Source of the DNA: an uncultured Muribaculaceae bacterium
Lineage (GTDB): Bacteria > Bacteroidota > Bacteroidia > Bacteroidales > Muribaculaceae
Direction of reading: 5' to 3'
Length of the DNA: 64,000 nt
Assembly (NCBI GenBank): GCA_910587475.1
Contig: CAJUMR010000012.1
Coordinates: 16,430 to 80,429, forward strand
Shown here: one piece after another, positions 41,062-50,189 of the stretch
Layout of the letters: each line of letters begins with the position of its first letter
How positions within the stretch are numbered: position 1 is the stretch's first letter
Translations under genes and position numbers: made by a program
Notes under the pieces: model-generated
Database searches by the model: none
What the model was told of the DNA's origin: nothing
Seen by the model: only the letters and a program-made list of their open reading frames with translations

Positions 41062-44000
41062 AAAGCTTTAAGTTTTCTATCGTTGATAAATCCATAGAGG
41101 TCTGGAACTCTACGTTGGTAATAATTCCCTCAGCAGCATATTTTGCTACTATTATTTTTTCTTCGTCAGGATCAATTGCAAATACCTTGGTGTCGGGATG
41201 GACAAGACCCATTAAGAGAGCCATTTCACCATATCCACAATTTTTAATAACAACACATTCCGGCTGAGTATGGTCTACCAAATTGGAATAATTGTTGTGC
41301 TTTTTAAGGTTACGGGTTACTTCCTTTAATAGTTCCGTCCCCTTATATCGATAACGGTCTTTTACAAGAGGTGCAAAATAGGTTGCCGTCTCATACTTGC
41401 AACACATTGCCTTGTATTCAACCTTCATGTGGCGATGAACATTCTGGGCGAATGCAGAGTATGATTCATTCCATATAGGGCTTAACGATGTTATCCGTTT
41501 ACCTATCCGCATATTGATTTCTCCCTTGTAGCAGGCAAAGCTTTGGACGGGCATAAGATAGTTAACGCCATGCAGCAACACAGGCAAAACATCAATGTTA
41601 AGTTGCTTTGCAAGATAGAACGGTCCTTTATGGCATCTGAGAATGGAAGAATCGGGATTACGCATTCCTTCCGGAAAGAAGGCTATTGAATAGCCCTCCT
41701 CGACATACTTCTTGAAAAACTCCAAGTCTCTCTCCAAAGAAGAATCCTTCCATGCAGTAAAGTTGGACTGCCGGATTGTATAGAATCCCAACCACTTGAA
41801 CATTATACGAACCACCGGATTCATACTTGACCTCTCATTTGCCACAATGAGAATCTTAGGACTCCATGCCATAAAATACATCGGGTCGAGCAAGGACTGA
41901 TGGTTGCACACGATAACACAGGGCTTATTCAAAGTCTCATTATACGGGTTGTGCATTCTGAATTTAACACCGGGCATCAATTTAAGGTCAACTCTATGTG
42001 ACCAAGTGACAAAACGATGGAAAAGAGCCAGTGTTTTTGGTGTCCTCGGACCAATAATAAACAGGAAGAAGCCCAATATGTATCCGATTAGTAATTGAGA
42101 TAGCCACCATGCTCCACAGAACCAAGTACGAAGTAACGGCCCGAGCGTTAGAGGGCGTTTCCTATATTTGCCATGAGATTTTGTGATCCAATTGAATACC
42201 AAAGGAGGCAATAGATAAGACATCAATACAACTGAGAGCATACCAACAATGGTAACCTCAGCCAATGAATGGAGTGCCGGATGTTTTGCAAATATCAAAG
42301 TCCCGATTCCGATGAACATAATGAGAGCGGACACAAGAATCGAACTTTTGTAGGAAGCAAGCATCTTTTTCCTAAAAGCATATTCATAGCAACAGCCTTC
42401 GGTCATGAAGATTGTATAATCATCTCCCTGTCCAAAGATGAAAGTAGCGAGAATGATATTGACAATGTTGAATTGTATTCCGGTCATTCCCATAATTCCT
42501 AGAATCCAAATCCAACTGACAGCCATAGGCAGGAACGAGAGCAAAGCCAATTCAATGGAGGCAAAAGAAGCCCAAAGGAAAAAGAACACAATCAAACCAC
42601 AGGCCCATCCAATATAGCTGAAGTTGTCTGAGAGGCCATTGGCAATAGCACTATTCATACTTTGCACATCAAAGCAGAAATGGGACCCTTCGAGGCTATC
42701 AATCTTTTGACGGAGAACTTCCATTTTGTCTTTCTGCACAGAAATCAGATTGACAACCCGGTATTTCCCATTTATACTGTCAATGCTGAGGTGCTGAGAA
42801 TTAATGGAATTAAGAGGGATAAAGAAGTCTTTGTCTTGGAGAGCATATTCTCCTGATAGAATATCTTCAAAGGGAGAGAATGCTTCTTTCTGGAAGCCCT
42901 TTGTAAGTGCCCCCTGCGTCAGGGAATCTGTCAAAAGAGTTTTATGGGTGGCTATAAAATTAGTCCAACTTTCCAATCTTTCAGCTTGCTGTTTTGATGA
43001 TGGTAGAAATTGCATGTCAGATTGATAAACGCTATCAATCGAAGCAAGTTCTTGTTTGAGTTTGGGCCTTAACGCGGCATTGTTATCAATAGCCTCATCC
43101 AGCGTGTTTCCGGAGCTTACAACATATAGAGTTTCAGTGTTGTCTGAGTTATTGCTTGTCAATTCCTTAAAATATACCATATCCGCTTTCTGACGGTCGG
43201 TCATGAAATTTATATGGCTCATATTAGAGTCAAAGTCTGTTTTGAGACTAAAATAGCCAAATATGACAGTGAGTAACACCACACCAAGGACAACCCGACG
43301 GTTCTTTTCCGGTCTAATGTTGCTCAACCAATCGAGCCATTTGACAGCAATCTCATGTTGACGGTTTCCTTTTTTACGAACTGCATGAGGCAGAAATACA
43401 ACGGTAAATAAAATGGTGCCAATAAGAATCAAAGCACTGAAAATCCCCAAATCGCGGAGAGCAGCCGCTTTCAATGGGACAAGTGCAACAAACGCTCCTA
43501 CAGTGGTTATATTACCTATTATCAAGGGGGCTATTATCTCTCTTAGCACTTGTTTCATCGAACCTGTGTGCGCAGTATGAGCTATCAGATGGAGTGGATA
43601 ATTGACTGCAATACCGAGTATAATGCTTGATATTCCCACAACAATCAATGAAACACTACAATGAATCACCGATACCATCGCCATTGCGAACAACCATCCC
43701 CATCCAACCGAAATAATAATAAGGATAATGTTCCAAGCCTTTCTGAATACAATAATAAGTAACGCCACAATCAGAACTGCGGCAATTGCAATGGATAACA
43801 GACTGTCCTCTTTAATTTGTGTAGCATTGGCGACTGCAATGGCCGGCCCCCCGATGTAATGAACAGTCACTCCTGAAAACTCGTTTTCAACCTCGTTTGC
43901 CCGTTCCGCAAGGAAATCCATTAAAACGGCATTGTTATGAGTTTCACTGTTTCCAAATGGAGATTCCATTAGAACCAAGGCGCGGCTCATATCCGGAGTA

Positions 44001-44617
44001 AAGATATAACCGTCATACATCTTAATATTATCTGCAGACTGGCCACTTTGAAGCCTACCTACGCAGGGAGAGAAAAGATTGAGCGGATCTCTTTGAAGAT
44101 TTTCAGACAGCAATCCGGATGTTGGGAACATTAACAGTTCCTTATCCTCTTCAAGCCGAGATAAAATATAGCCGGGGGTATTCAGCAGACTGTCCATTCT
44201 CGTATAATCTTCCTCGGAGAGGAAATAAGGGATATTAGCATAGACGAAGTCGGTATATTCCGAAATCTTCTCCAAGTTGATTTGCGTAGTCAATTCCCTG
44301 ACATATCCAGCAGAATCTTTTTCAGAGACGATATTTTCAAAATAATCGATTGCTTCCACTATATCGTCAGGATTTGCATTAAGCGAATCTGACGCTTGAA
44401 ATATGGCAATAATCCTACTTGCCCCCGACACATCTTGATAGACCTGCATCGCCTCCTGATGATTGCCTTCCAATGGAAGAAAATCCGAAATATCTTCTTT
44501 AAAATCCAGACGTAGCAACAGGCAGGAGAGGACTGTCGTGACTATGATAAAAGACAGAAGGCAAAACCTTCTGCGGCTCTGCATGAAGTCATGTATTTTG
44601 AGTGCAATCTTAGTCAT
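41045..44617 (-). CDS. MMPL exporter fused to acyltransferase and methyltransferase-like domain
   Basis: 1190 residues in one uninterrupted frame. Residues about 1-860 form an RND/MMPL exporter with two sets of membrane helices around large periplasmic loops (first helix SFIIVTTVLSCLLLRL; later FGQGDDYTIFMTEG). Residues about 890-1040 form a PlsC-type acyltransferase: the NHxxxxD motif at 905-911 (NHQSLLD) and FPEG at 981-984. Residues about 1070-1190 resemble the SAM-binding half of a class I methyltransferase (KNCGYGEMALLMGLV at about 1125, then FAIDPDEEKI). MMPL proteins export lipids in xanthomonadin and aryl polyene pathways (ApeM-like). Joining export, acylation and a methyltransferase-like tail in one chain is unusual. 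Confidence 0.88.
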   Translation of the reverse strand: MTKIALKIHDFMQSRRRFCLLSFIIVTTVLSCLLLRLDFKEDISDFLPLEGNHQEAMQVYQDVSGASRIIAIFQASDSLNANPDDIVEAIDYFENIVSEKDSAGYVRELTTQINLEKISEYTDFVYANIPYFLSEEDYTRMDSLLNTPGYILSRLEEDKELLMFPTSGLLSENLQRDPLNLFSPCVGRLQSGQSADNIKMYDGYIFTPDMSRALVLMESPFGNSETHNNAVLMDFLAERANEVENEFSGVTVHYIGGPAIAVANATQIKEDSLLSIAIAAVLIVALLIIVFRKAWNIILIIISVGWGWLFAMAMVSVIHCSVSLIVVGISSIILGIAVNYPLHLIAHTAHTGSMKQVLREIIAPLIIGNITTVGAFVALVPLKAAALRDLGIFSALILIGTILFTVVFLPHAVRKKGNRQHEIAVKWLDWLSNIRPEKNRRVVLGVVLLTVIFGYFSLKTDFDSNMSHINFMTDRQKADMVYFKELTSNNSDNTETLYVVSSGNTLDEAIDNNAALRPKLKQELASIDSVYQSDMQFLPSSKQQAERLESWTNFIATHKTLLTDSLTQGALTKGFQKEAFSPFEDILSGEYALQDKDFFIPLNSINSQHLSIDSINGKYRVVNLISVQKDKMEVLRQKIDSLEGSHFCFDVQSMNSAIANGLSDNFSYIGWACGLIVFFFLWASFASIELALLSFLPMAVSWIWILGIMGMTGIQFNIVNIILATFIFGQGDDYTIFMTEGCCYEYAFRKKMLASYKSSILVSALIMFIGIGTLIFAKHPALHSLAEVTIVGMLSVVLMSYLLPPLVFNWITKSHGKYRKRPLTLGPLLRTWFCGAWWLSQLLIGYILGFFLFIIGPRTPKTLALFHRFVTWSHRVDLKLMPGVKFRMHNPYNETLNKPCVIVCNHQSLLDPMYFMAWSPKILIVANERSSMNPVVRIMFKWLGFYTIRQSNFTAWKDSSLERDLEFFKKYVEEGYSIAFFPEGMRNPDSSILRCHKGPFYLAKQLNIDVLPVLLHGVNYLMPVQSFACYKGEINMRIGKRITSLSPIWNESYSAFAQNVHRHMKVEYKAMCCKYETATYFAPLVKDRYRYKGTELLKEVTRNLKKHNNYSNLVDHTQPECVVIKNCGYGEMALLMGLVHPDTKVFAIDPDEEKIIVAKYAAEGIITNVEFQTSMDLSTIENLKLYELSV

Positions 44618-44632
44618 TTAGAAGTATCTTTA

Positions 44633-45472
44633 TCAGAATATTGTCTTTATCCAGTTTAGGAATGCTTCTTTCCATTCCCTGCATTCAGTAGAACCCTTTG
44701 TTTCAGATGCGCCAAATCCATGTCCTCCTGTCTCAAACAAAAGATATTGATGAGGAATGTTCTTTGACGTGAGAGCCGAATCCAACAATACAGAATTGTG
44801 GTAATCCACAATAGGGTCATCCTTACAATTTACTAAAAAGACAGGCGGACAATCTTCCGGAACATGTCTTTCTAATGAAAGTAAATTCTTTAATTCCGGA
44901 TCATTCTGTTTATTGTCACCCAATAATCCTCTGCGAGACCTTTTATGAACGCATTTTTCAGTCATGGTAACAACAGGGTATATCGGAACAATAAAATTCG
45001 GTCGATATTGCGGATCAAATAGTTCTGCAGAAGACATTACGAGATGTCCACCTGCTGAAAATCCCATGGCTCCAATTTTAGTAGAATCCACCCCAAACTC
45101 ACTTGCGTTCTCTCTTACTATTTTTATAGCCTGTCGTAAATCATCTTGTGGGTCAGGATAACGATTTCCTCTAAATAGATACCGATGATGGAATATAAAT
45201 GCGGGAACATAGGCAGTTCGATAGTCCAAAACAAACGCAGAAATTCCGTTATTGTTGAGCCATTTAGCCACTTCATACCCCTCGGTTTCGCTATCATGCC
45301 AAAAATAGCTTCCTCCGGGACACACAACAACTCCGATATTATTGTCACCACCTATGATATATGGGGTCAGCTTCACTTTTTTGTGGCACTCCGTATTCGC
45401 CCAAATATTGATTTGAGCGATACAGTTGATTGCCAGAATTATTCCTGCTATTATGATGGCGAATCTCTTCAT
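44633..45472 (-). CDS. Secreted alpha/beta hydrolase (acetyl-esterase-like)
   Basis: 279 residues with a signal peptide (ending INCIAQ). The oxyanion region is VVCPGGSYFWHD, the nucleophile elbow is GFSAGGHLVMS, the acid is in NCKDDPIVDYHNS, and the His is in ETGGHGFGAS. This is the layout of the Axe1/BD-FAE-like acetylxylan esterases. It sits 15 nt upstream of the MMPL fusion and 5 nt after the oxidoreductase, so it is part of the operon. A periplasmic esterase in a lipid-pigment pathway could trim or transfer the ester, but no such role is established. Confidence 0.85.
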   Translation of the reverse strand: MKRFAIIIAGIILAINCIAQINIWANTECHKKVKLTPYIIGGDNNIGVVVCPGGSYFWHDSETEGYEVAKWLNNNGISAFVLDYRTAYVPAFIFHHRYLFRGNRYPDPQDDLRQAIKIVRENASEFGVDSTKIGAMGFSAGGHLVMSSAELFDPQYRPNFIVPIYPVVTMTEKCVHKRSRRGLLGDNKQNDPELKNLLSLERHVPEDCPPVFLVNCKDDPIVDYHNSVLLDSALTSKNIPHQYLLFETGGHGFGASETKGSTECREWKEAFLNWIKTIF

Positions 45473-45477
45473 ATCAG

Positions 45478-46962
45478 TTAGAATTTATTGATAAGATAAT
45501 CTCGTCCCAGAATTTCTTCACAAGTTTGTACAGCGGTCAGTGTTACACCACAAAAACCGTGCATATTTATACTTTGACCTGTGAGAAGAAGATTCGGGAG
45601 CTTAGTACGCAAGGGGATAAATGGAATGGCATCATTGCAATCTTTGCGCAACCCACACATTGCACCGTGTCTCACTCCCGTAAAATCACGGATTGTCAGG
45701 GGCGTCGCCGAATCGATATATTCTATCGCGTCTCTTAGATTAGGATATATCTCTGAGAGTTTTTCTATTACCAATTCTACCAGTTTATCTTTGAAAAGAT
45801 AGTATTCCTTGCTTCTTGTGCCTTTGGTGCTTTTATCCCATTGCTCTACAACAGACCATTTCAAGGGAGCCACGACATTAAGTGTTTCAGCGAACTTTCC
45901 CTGATTAACGACTGGAGGAGTCATATACATAAACCTCTCAATATCGGAACCAGATTCATCTTTCCATATCTTATCATAACCCTTCAGATAGAACCCGATA
46001 CGATTGCTATATTCTATCTTATCATTCTTAAGCCTAAAATTTACAATGAAAGACGAAATCGAATCTTCTTTTACTGAAATAAATGACCTATAGGCGTTTG
46101 ATAATAACCCGGGATTATCCAAAAGGGATTCTAGTTCATTGGTAGGAGAGGCTAATATGAAAGTGTCTCCTTTAATAATGTCGCCGCCATTCGTGAGAAC
46201 GCTTACAACCTCTTTATTGACGGTATTTATCTTTACAATTTTGCTGTTGACAACAATTTTTCCGCCGTATCTCTTAATAACAGAAGTCAAAGCATCGGCA
46301 AGAGTCTCATAGCCACCGGCTATACGACATGCTCCATTAAGGAATATACTAGAAGTGGAAGAATGCAAAAATGCCGGAGTTACGTTTACTTCACCTGCAT
46401 AAAGAACATTCAATATACCCAACATTGCAGCCAGCCGAGTATCGTCGATATACTTTGAGATAAATTTATTTGCAGGAAGGTTGAAATCAACATTCCCGGC
46501 ACTATTTAAGCCTTTGTCAGTCCGCAGATGGAACAAATCCATTTGATCCATCACCTCGTCCATTTTTTTTAAGTAATTCTGTAAATTATCCTTTTCTTCT
46601 GGAAATATCCTTGAAACAGATTCAACAAATTGTCTTCTGTTCAATGCAAATGTATGTGTTGTCTTTTCCTTGTCTACAAATATATCAATGTCGCTTGTGA
46701 AATCGAGATTCTGTATGTTCAGCATCTCGGTGACACCGAGATAATCAAAAATTCTCCTTATATTCTCACCTTCGTGCATACCGCCGAAGATGTGCATTCC
46801 TGTGTCAAAAATAGCATTGTCGCGGCGATAGCTTTGTAAACAGCCACCAACGCGCTGATTCTTTTCTACAACAATGACATCAAGCCCCTCCTTTGCAAGA
46901 AGAGCGGCACATACAAGACCTCCGAGTCCGGCACCAATAATTATGACCTTTTGCTTAGACAT
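45478..46962 (-). CDS. FAD-dependent CrtI/CrtISO-like oxidoreductase
   Basis: 494 residues from MSKQKVIIIGAG; a Met three codons earlier is possible. The N-terminal dinucleotide fold is IIGAGLGGLVCAALLAKEG with VVEKNQRVGGCLQSYRR, and the C-terminus has LTGQSINMHGFCGVTLTA, as in phytoene desaturases, carotenoid isomerases and related polyene-acting enzymes. It probably desaturates or isomerises double bonds of the polyene, or oxidises a lipid intermediate. Related oxidoreductases occur in some flexirubin-type clusters, while the minimal E. coli aryl polyene set lacks one. The end of the GT2-acyltransferase gene overlaps its start. Confidence 0.85.
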   Translation of the reverse strand: MSKQKVIIIGAGLGGLVCAALLAKEGLDVIVVEKNQRVGGCLQSYRRDNAIFDTGMHIFGGMHEGENIRRIFDYLGVTEMLNIQNLDFTSDIDIFVDKEKTTHTFALNRRQFVESVSRIFPEEKDNLQNYLKKMDEVMDQMDLFHLRTDKGLNSAGNVDFNLPANKFISKYIDDTRLAAMLGILNVLYAGEVNVTPAFLHSSTSSIFLNGACRIAGGYETLADALTSVIKRYGGKIVVNSKIVKINTVNKEVVSVLTNGGDIIKGDTFILASPTNELESLLDNPGLLSNAYRSFISVKEDSISSFIVNFRLKNDKIEYSNRIGFYLKGYDKIWKDESGSDIERFMYMTPPVVNQGKFAETLNVVAPLKWSVVEQWDKSTKGTRSKEYYLFKDKLVELVIEKLSEIYPNLRDAIEYIDSATPLTIRDFTGVRHGAMCGLRKDCNDAIPFIPLRTKLPNLLLTGQSINMHGFCGVTLTAVQTCEEILGRDYLINKF

Positions 46963-48472
46963 TTCTTTCAATCCTATTTTTCAGGTTATCATAAATGATT
47001 TGGTATTCTCCGCGTAGGTTTTTAGCCTGAGCACGCAGAGTTGTCCCCAATGCGGTCAAATCTTCTTGATTTATCCTTTTCCCTACTTGCAGCCAGATGG
47101 GCCACTTTTTAATAAGCCAGCCATGTTTCGGCATCACCTTACCTGTTCCATAAACAACAAGAGGTAATATATCCAGATTCAGTGTGTCAGCAATATGGAA
47201 TACACCTTTGTGGAAGCGGTTGATCTCTCCAGCTTCAGACCTTGTCCCCTCAGGAAAAACGGAGATGGAATATCCTCTGTCAATCAATTCTTTTAACTTA
47301 GGCATAAGGTTCTCCAGCCCCATTGAAACTGGATAGTATTCTGCACAGCGGACAATGGCTCCAAAAATCGGGTTCTTCCAAACCCAATCGTTTGTCAGAA
47401 AAATTATCTTATTAGTTTGGCTTAGCTGCACCATTAAGTCTAATTGGCTCTGATGGTTGCATATTATCAAAGCCGGCTTTTTGAAATCTTCGCCGAATTG
47501 ATTATCAACACTGACTTTAGAACCGAATAAACCGAGCAACTTAACAACTGTCTTGCTGAATTTTGTCACAACATTATGCAAAATCGAAGATGGCTTTCGG
47601 GTCAGTTTTGTATAGCAACTTTTCCCGATGGCGAAGGGTGTTATTGTAACTGCACCCACAAGGTAAACCACGTAAGTGGTTACGGTAAACAATCCAGTTT
47701 TCAAACTCCTGTACAAGAAACAAGGGATACCATATACCACAGCTAAAACGCACAGTACTGTGTTAAGGATTGAGATTCTGGTGAAATCGAGTCCCGGTCT
47801 GAAGTGGGATACTCTTTCCTCTGGTTTTGGGTAGAATACGTTTATAGGTTGCGATATCAGTTTTACACCATGCCATGAAGCGAATACTAACAATTCAAGT
47901 TCAGCCTCATACCGTGAGGTAAGGAAGGATATACCTCTTAATTTTCTGAGAGGATATAATCTATATCCGGTCTGTGTATCTGGTAATTTATGCAAGGTCT
48001 GCACACAGAACCAGAAATTACTAAAGGAATTTGCAAACGAACTCTCTTTGGAGCGAACGACTCCTTTTAAATTTCGAGAGCCGACAATCAGACATCCGGG
48101 ATGCTTGATATTTGCCTCCAATAAAAGAGGAATGTCTTCTGGATAATGTTGTCCATCCGCATCAATGGTTATCGAATTGGAAAATCCTAATGCCAGAGCT
48201 TTCCTGAAACCTCGTCTCAATGCCGCACCCTTCCCCTCATTTTTAGGAGAGTTAATAATGGTTATTCTGGGGATACGTTCCAAACACTCTTTTGTAGAGT
48301 CAGTGGATCCGTCATTCACTACAATCACGTCATCACAGTGGAGAAGCGCTCGCTCCACCACGTCAGCAATAGTACCCTCATTATTATACACGGGTATTAT
48401 AACACAGATGCCTCTGTCATGCAATAACTGTTTGTAATGAGAGTTTGGCATAGGTTGTTTCATCATCAGCAA
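46955..48472 (-). CDS. Glycosyltransferase family 2 fused to PlsC-like acyltransferase
   Basis: 505 residues, with alternative starts at 48463 and 48451 (MPNSHYKQLL); all overlap the upstream dehydratase gene out of frame. Residues about 20-245 are a GT2 domain of the dolichol-phosphate-mannose-synthase type (VIIPVYNNEG, VVNDGSTD 51-58, IDADGQHY 103-110). A membrane stretch (about 235-285) leads to a lysophospholipid acyltransferase (NHQSQLD 339-345, VFPEGTR about 405-411). ApeJ of E. coli has a related glycosyl/acyltransferase architecture. It probably builds the lipid anchor that carries the polyene: a sugar or phospho-sugar transfer plus an acylation. Confidence 0.88.
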   Translation of the reverse strand: MLMMKQPMPNSHYKQLLHDRGICVIIPVYNNEGTIADVVERALLHCDDVIVVNDGSTDSTKECLERIPRITIINSPKNEGKGAALRRGFRKALALGFSNSITIDADGQHYPEDIPLLLEANIKHPGCLIVGSRNLKGVVRSKESSFANSFSNFWFCVQTLHKLPDTQTGYRLYPLRKLRGISFLTSRYEAELELLVFASWHGVKLISQPINVFYPKPEERVSHFRPGLDFTRISILNTVLCVLAVVYGIPCFLYRSLKTGLFTVTTYVVYLVGAVTITPFAIGKSCYTKLTRKPSSILHNVVTKFSKTVVKLLGLFGSKVSVDNQFGEDFKKPALIICNHQSQLDLMVQLSQTNKIIFLTNDWVWKNPIFGAIVRCAEYYPVSMGLENLMPKLKELIDRGYSISVFPEGTRSEAGEINRFHKGVFHIADTLNLDILPLVVYGTGKVMPKHGWLIKKWPIWLQVGKRINQEDLTALGTTLRAQAKNLRGEYQIIYDNLKNRIERNV

Positions 48473-48785
48473 TCACGGCTTGCACCTTGAACTGATTATC
48501 TTCTTGTTTTATTTTACTTAAAGAAACCCTTATTGGTTTGTATCCTGGTGTAAGAACAGAAACAAATTTTGCATTTTTCACTCCTGCAATCGTCAGTTCC
48601 CGGTTAAGACAATTCTCCAAAAGTTCTTTAGTCATCTGAATCTGGCAAACGCCTGGAGTAATAGGCATTTCCGGAAAATGGGCGGCGTATATTATACATG
48701 AGGGTATAAGAGAGACCGTGTATGTGGTCACGTCACTGACAGTCTCCTTATCGATTATATTATATAAAGTCCTATTCAGTTTCAT
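48417..48785 (-). CDS. Hotdog-fold 3-hydroxyacyl-ACP dehydratase-like protein
   Basis: 122 residues. The FabA/FabZ-type hotdog signature is AAHFPEMPITPGVCQIQM, where the His is the catalytic candidate, followed by KFVSVLTPGYKPIRVSL. It resembles the smaller ApeP-type dehydratase that pairs with a second hotdog subunit; the other subunit is likely the product at 54338-54796. Together they would dehydrate the beta-hydroxyacyl chain in each extension cycle to keep the double bonds conjugated. Its start overlaps the upstream secreted-protein gene by 14 bp. Confidence 0.8.
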   Translation of the reverse strand: MKLNRTLYNIIDKETVSDVTTYTVSLIPSCIIYAAHFPEMPITPGVCQIQMTKELLENCLNRELTIAGVKNAKFVSVLTPGYKPIRVSLSKIKQEDNQFKVQAVIADDETTYAKLSLQTVIA

Positions 48786-49203
48786 TTGCCGGTTGAAAAG
48801 AATATTTGATTTTACGTTTTGTATTTAGGTACTCATACGCCCCCTCTCGCATTGCCTTAAGAATATTTTTAAAGTCATTACTTAGGGCTCTTTTTATATA
48901 CCACTTGTTCATCTTATCAGTTATACTGAGTATCTTAACTTTATCCTTCTTCTCATCGTAGCTTAAATCTATCAAAGAGATACCAAATTCATTGATGACA
49001 CTTGCATCAACGTGACCGCCCGATGGCTTGTGCATAATCATAAGTCCACTAAGATATGCTTTGGGCATCTCTATAATAATCTCATACCGGGATCTCTGAC
49101 CTACCGAGTCAGGATATGCAAGAGCCGGACTCTGCGAAAATGCAAAGCCATGGCAACTCAACAGTATGAGTAGTAGACTAATTAATCTTAAACTGCGAAG
49201 CAT
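48772..49203 (-). CDS. Small secreted protein of unknown function (polyene operon)
   Basis: 143 residues with a signal peptide (MLRSLRLISLLLILLSCHGFAFS), which contains a Cys but no convincing lipobox. The mature part has RYEIIIEMPKAYLSGLMIM, NEFGISLIDLSYDEKKDKVK and KILKAMREGAYEYLNTKRKI-like segments. It resembles in size and position the outer-membrane-associated DUF-type proteins that follow LolA-like genes in aryl polyene clusters. It overlaps the LolA-like gene by 26 bp, so the two may act together in moving the lipid across the periplasm. No family is recognised with certainty. Confidence 0.65.
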   Translation of the reverse strand: MLRSLRLISLLLILLSCHGFAFSQSPALAYPDSVGQRSRYEIIIEMPKAYLSGLMIMHKPSGGHVDASVINEFGISLIDLSYDEKKDKVKILSITDKMNKWYIKRALSNDFKNILKAMREGAYEYLNTKRKIKYSFQPANETE

Positions 49204-49798
49204 TTATCGGAGTGTCCTTTTTTATATTTTTCAATTCGATCAATGTACTATCTCCATTCTTCTCGTGCATTTCAACCTTCGTAACCAATTTGAGTTTTGT
49301 GTCGTAATACAAAAGGATGGAAGTAAACATATGTTTCATCTCCTTTTTCTGAGGAATCAGAGTAACGATGTAATAGTTGCCCTTGTGGATAACGGACGAT
49401 TTGAAGTCTGCTTTATCTGTCAGCACTTTCCCCAAGACACTATTCATCATGATTCTTGCAATTTCCTTGAACATCTTGTTTTTGTTCACATCAATCACAT
49501 CACTATGATTGCCTTTTTTGACCGTTACCTTATTGTTATTGAGGATGAATGTGTAAGTGTATGGAGTGTTATATTGCCACCGCAGCATATTTGGTTGCTC
49601 ACACCACATCTGACCACTGGAGACCATTTTGTCGCCAAGCATTTTCAGCGATTTTGTCTGGGTAAAATCACACTGCATAGTTTTTATTGAAGCTGCCGCA
49701 GCACTAATTTCTTTCAGAGCCTGAGCTTGATTGAAATTCTGGGCAAACGCAACCCCGAGCGTCAAACACAAAGTCAACAATACTATTATCTTTCTCAT
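49178..49798 (-). CDS. LolA-like periplasmic lipid/lipoprotein carrier
   Basis: 206 residues with a signal peptide (ending GVAFAQ). The LolA fold is recognisable in ASIKTMQCDFTQTKSLKMLG, then SGQMWCEQPNMLRWQYNTPY and YYIVTLIPQKKE. In aryl polyene and xanthomonadin clusters a LolA-like protein (ApeL in E. coli) is thought to shuttle the lipid-linked polyene from the MMPL exporter to the outer membrane. It lies between the EamA-like gene (4 nt) and the small secreted protein gene (overlap). Confidence 0.88.
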   Translation of the reverse strand: MRKIIVLLTLCLTLGVAFAQNFNQAQALKEISAAAASIKTMQCDFTQTKSLKMLGDKMVSSGQMWCEQPNMLRWQYNTPYTYTFILNNNKVTVKKGNHSDVIDVNKNKMFKEIARIMMNSVLGKVLTDKADFKSSVIHKGNYYIVTLIPQKKEMKHMFTSILLYYDTKLKLVTKVEMHEKNGDSTLIELKNIKKDTPINASQFKIN

Positions 49799-49802
49799 GA
49801 TT

Positions 49803-50189
49803 TTATGGTTTAGAAATGATAAAGCAGCCCGCCACTATCAATGCAACTCCAATCCATTTATTGAGGTTGACATCTTCGTGGAAAATCCACGCTGCAGCCA
49901 ATATTCCAAAAACGTAGCTTAAACTGACCAAAGGATAGGCCATGCTGAGAGGAAATTTCTTTATGATATACATCCACAAAAGGCTGGCTCCTCCGAAGCA
50001 TATTCCGGAAAGGGCAAACTGCCAGTTAAGTAAAGCCGACCTCCAAAAAGCTGCATTCCATCCGAATGGTTCCATCTTCATCAAGCCTATCTTCAAGAAA
50101 ACTTGACCAAAGGCAAGGATTGCACTCTGAATCAAAGCAAGCAGAAACAAACCATAAGTGGAGAGGTTAAACAGTAACGAATTATTCAT
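49803..50189 (-). CDS. EamA/DMT-type small membrane transporter
   Basis: 128 residues with four hydrophobic helices (e.g. ALIQSAILAFGQVFLKIGLM and YVFGILAAAWIFHEDVNLNK). This corresponds to half of an EamA transporter, like ArnE/ArnF or SMR-type flippases, which work as dimers. The motif YPLVSLSYVF is typical. It may flip a lipid-linked intermediate across the inner membrane together with the MMPL fusion. It overlaps the ketosynthase gene by 8 bp. Confidence 0.82.
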   Translation of the reverse strand: MNNSLLFNLSTYGLFLLALIQSAILAFGQVFLKIGLMKMEPFGWNAAFWRSALLNWQFALSGICFGGASLLWMYIIKKFPLSMAYPLVSLSYVFGILAAAWIFHEDVNLNKWIGVALIVAGCFIISKP

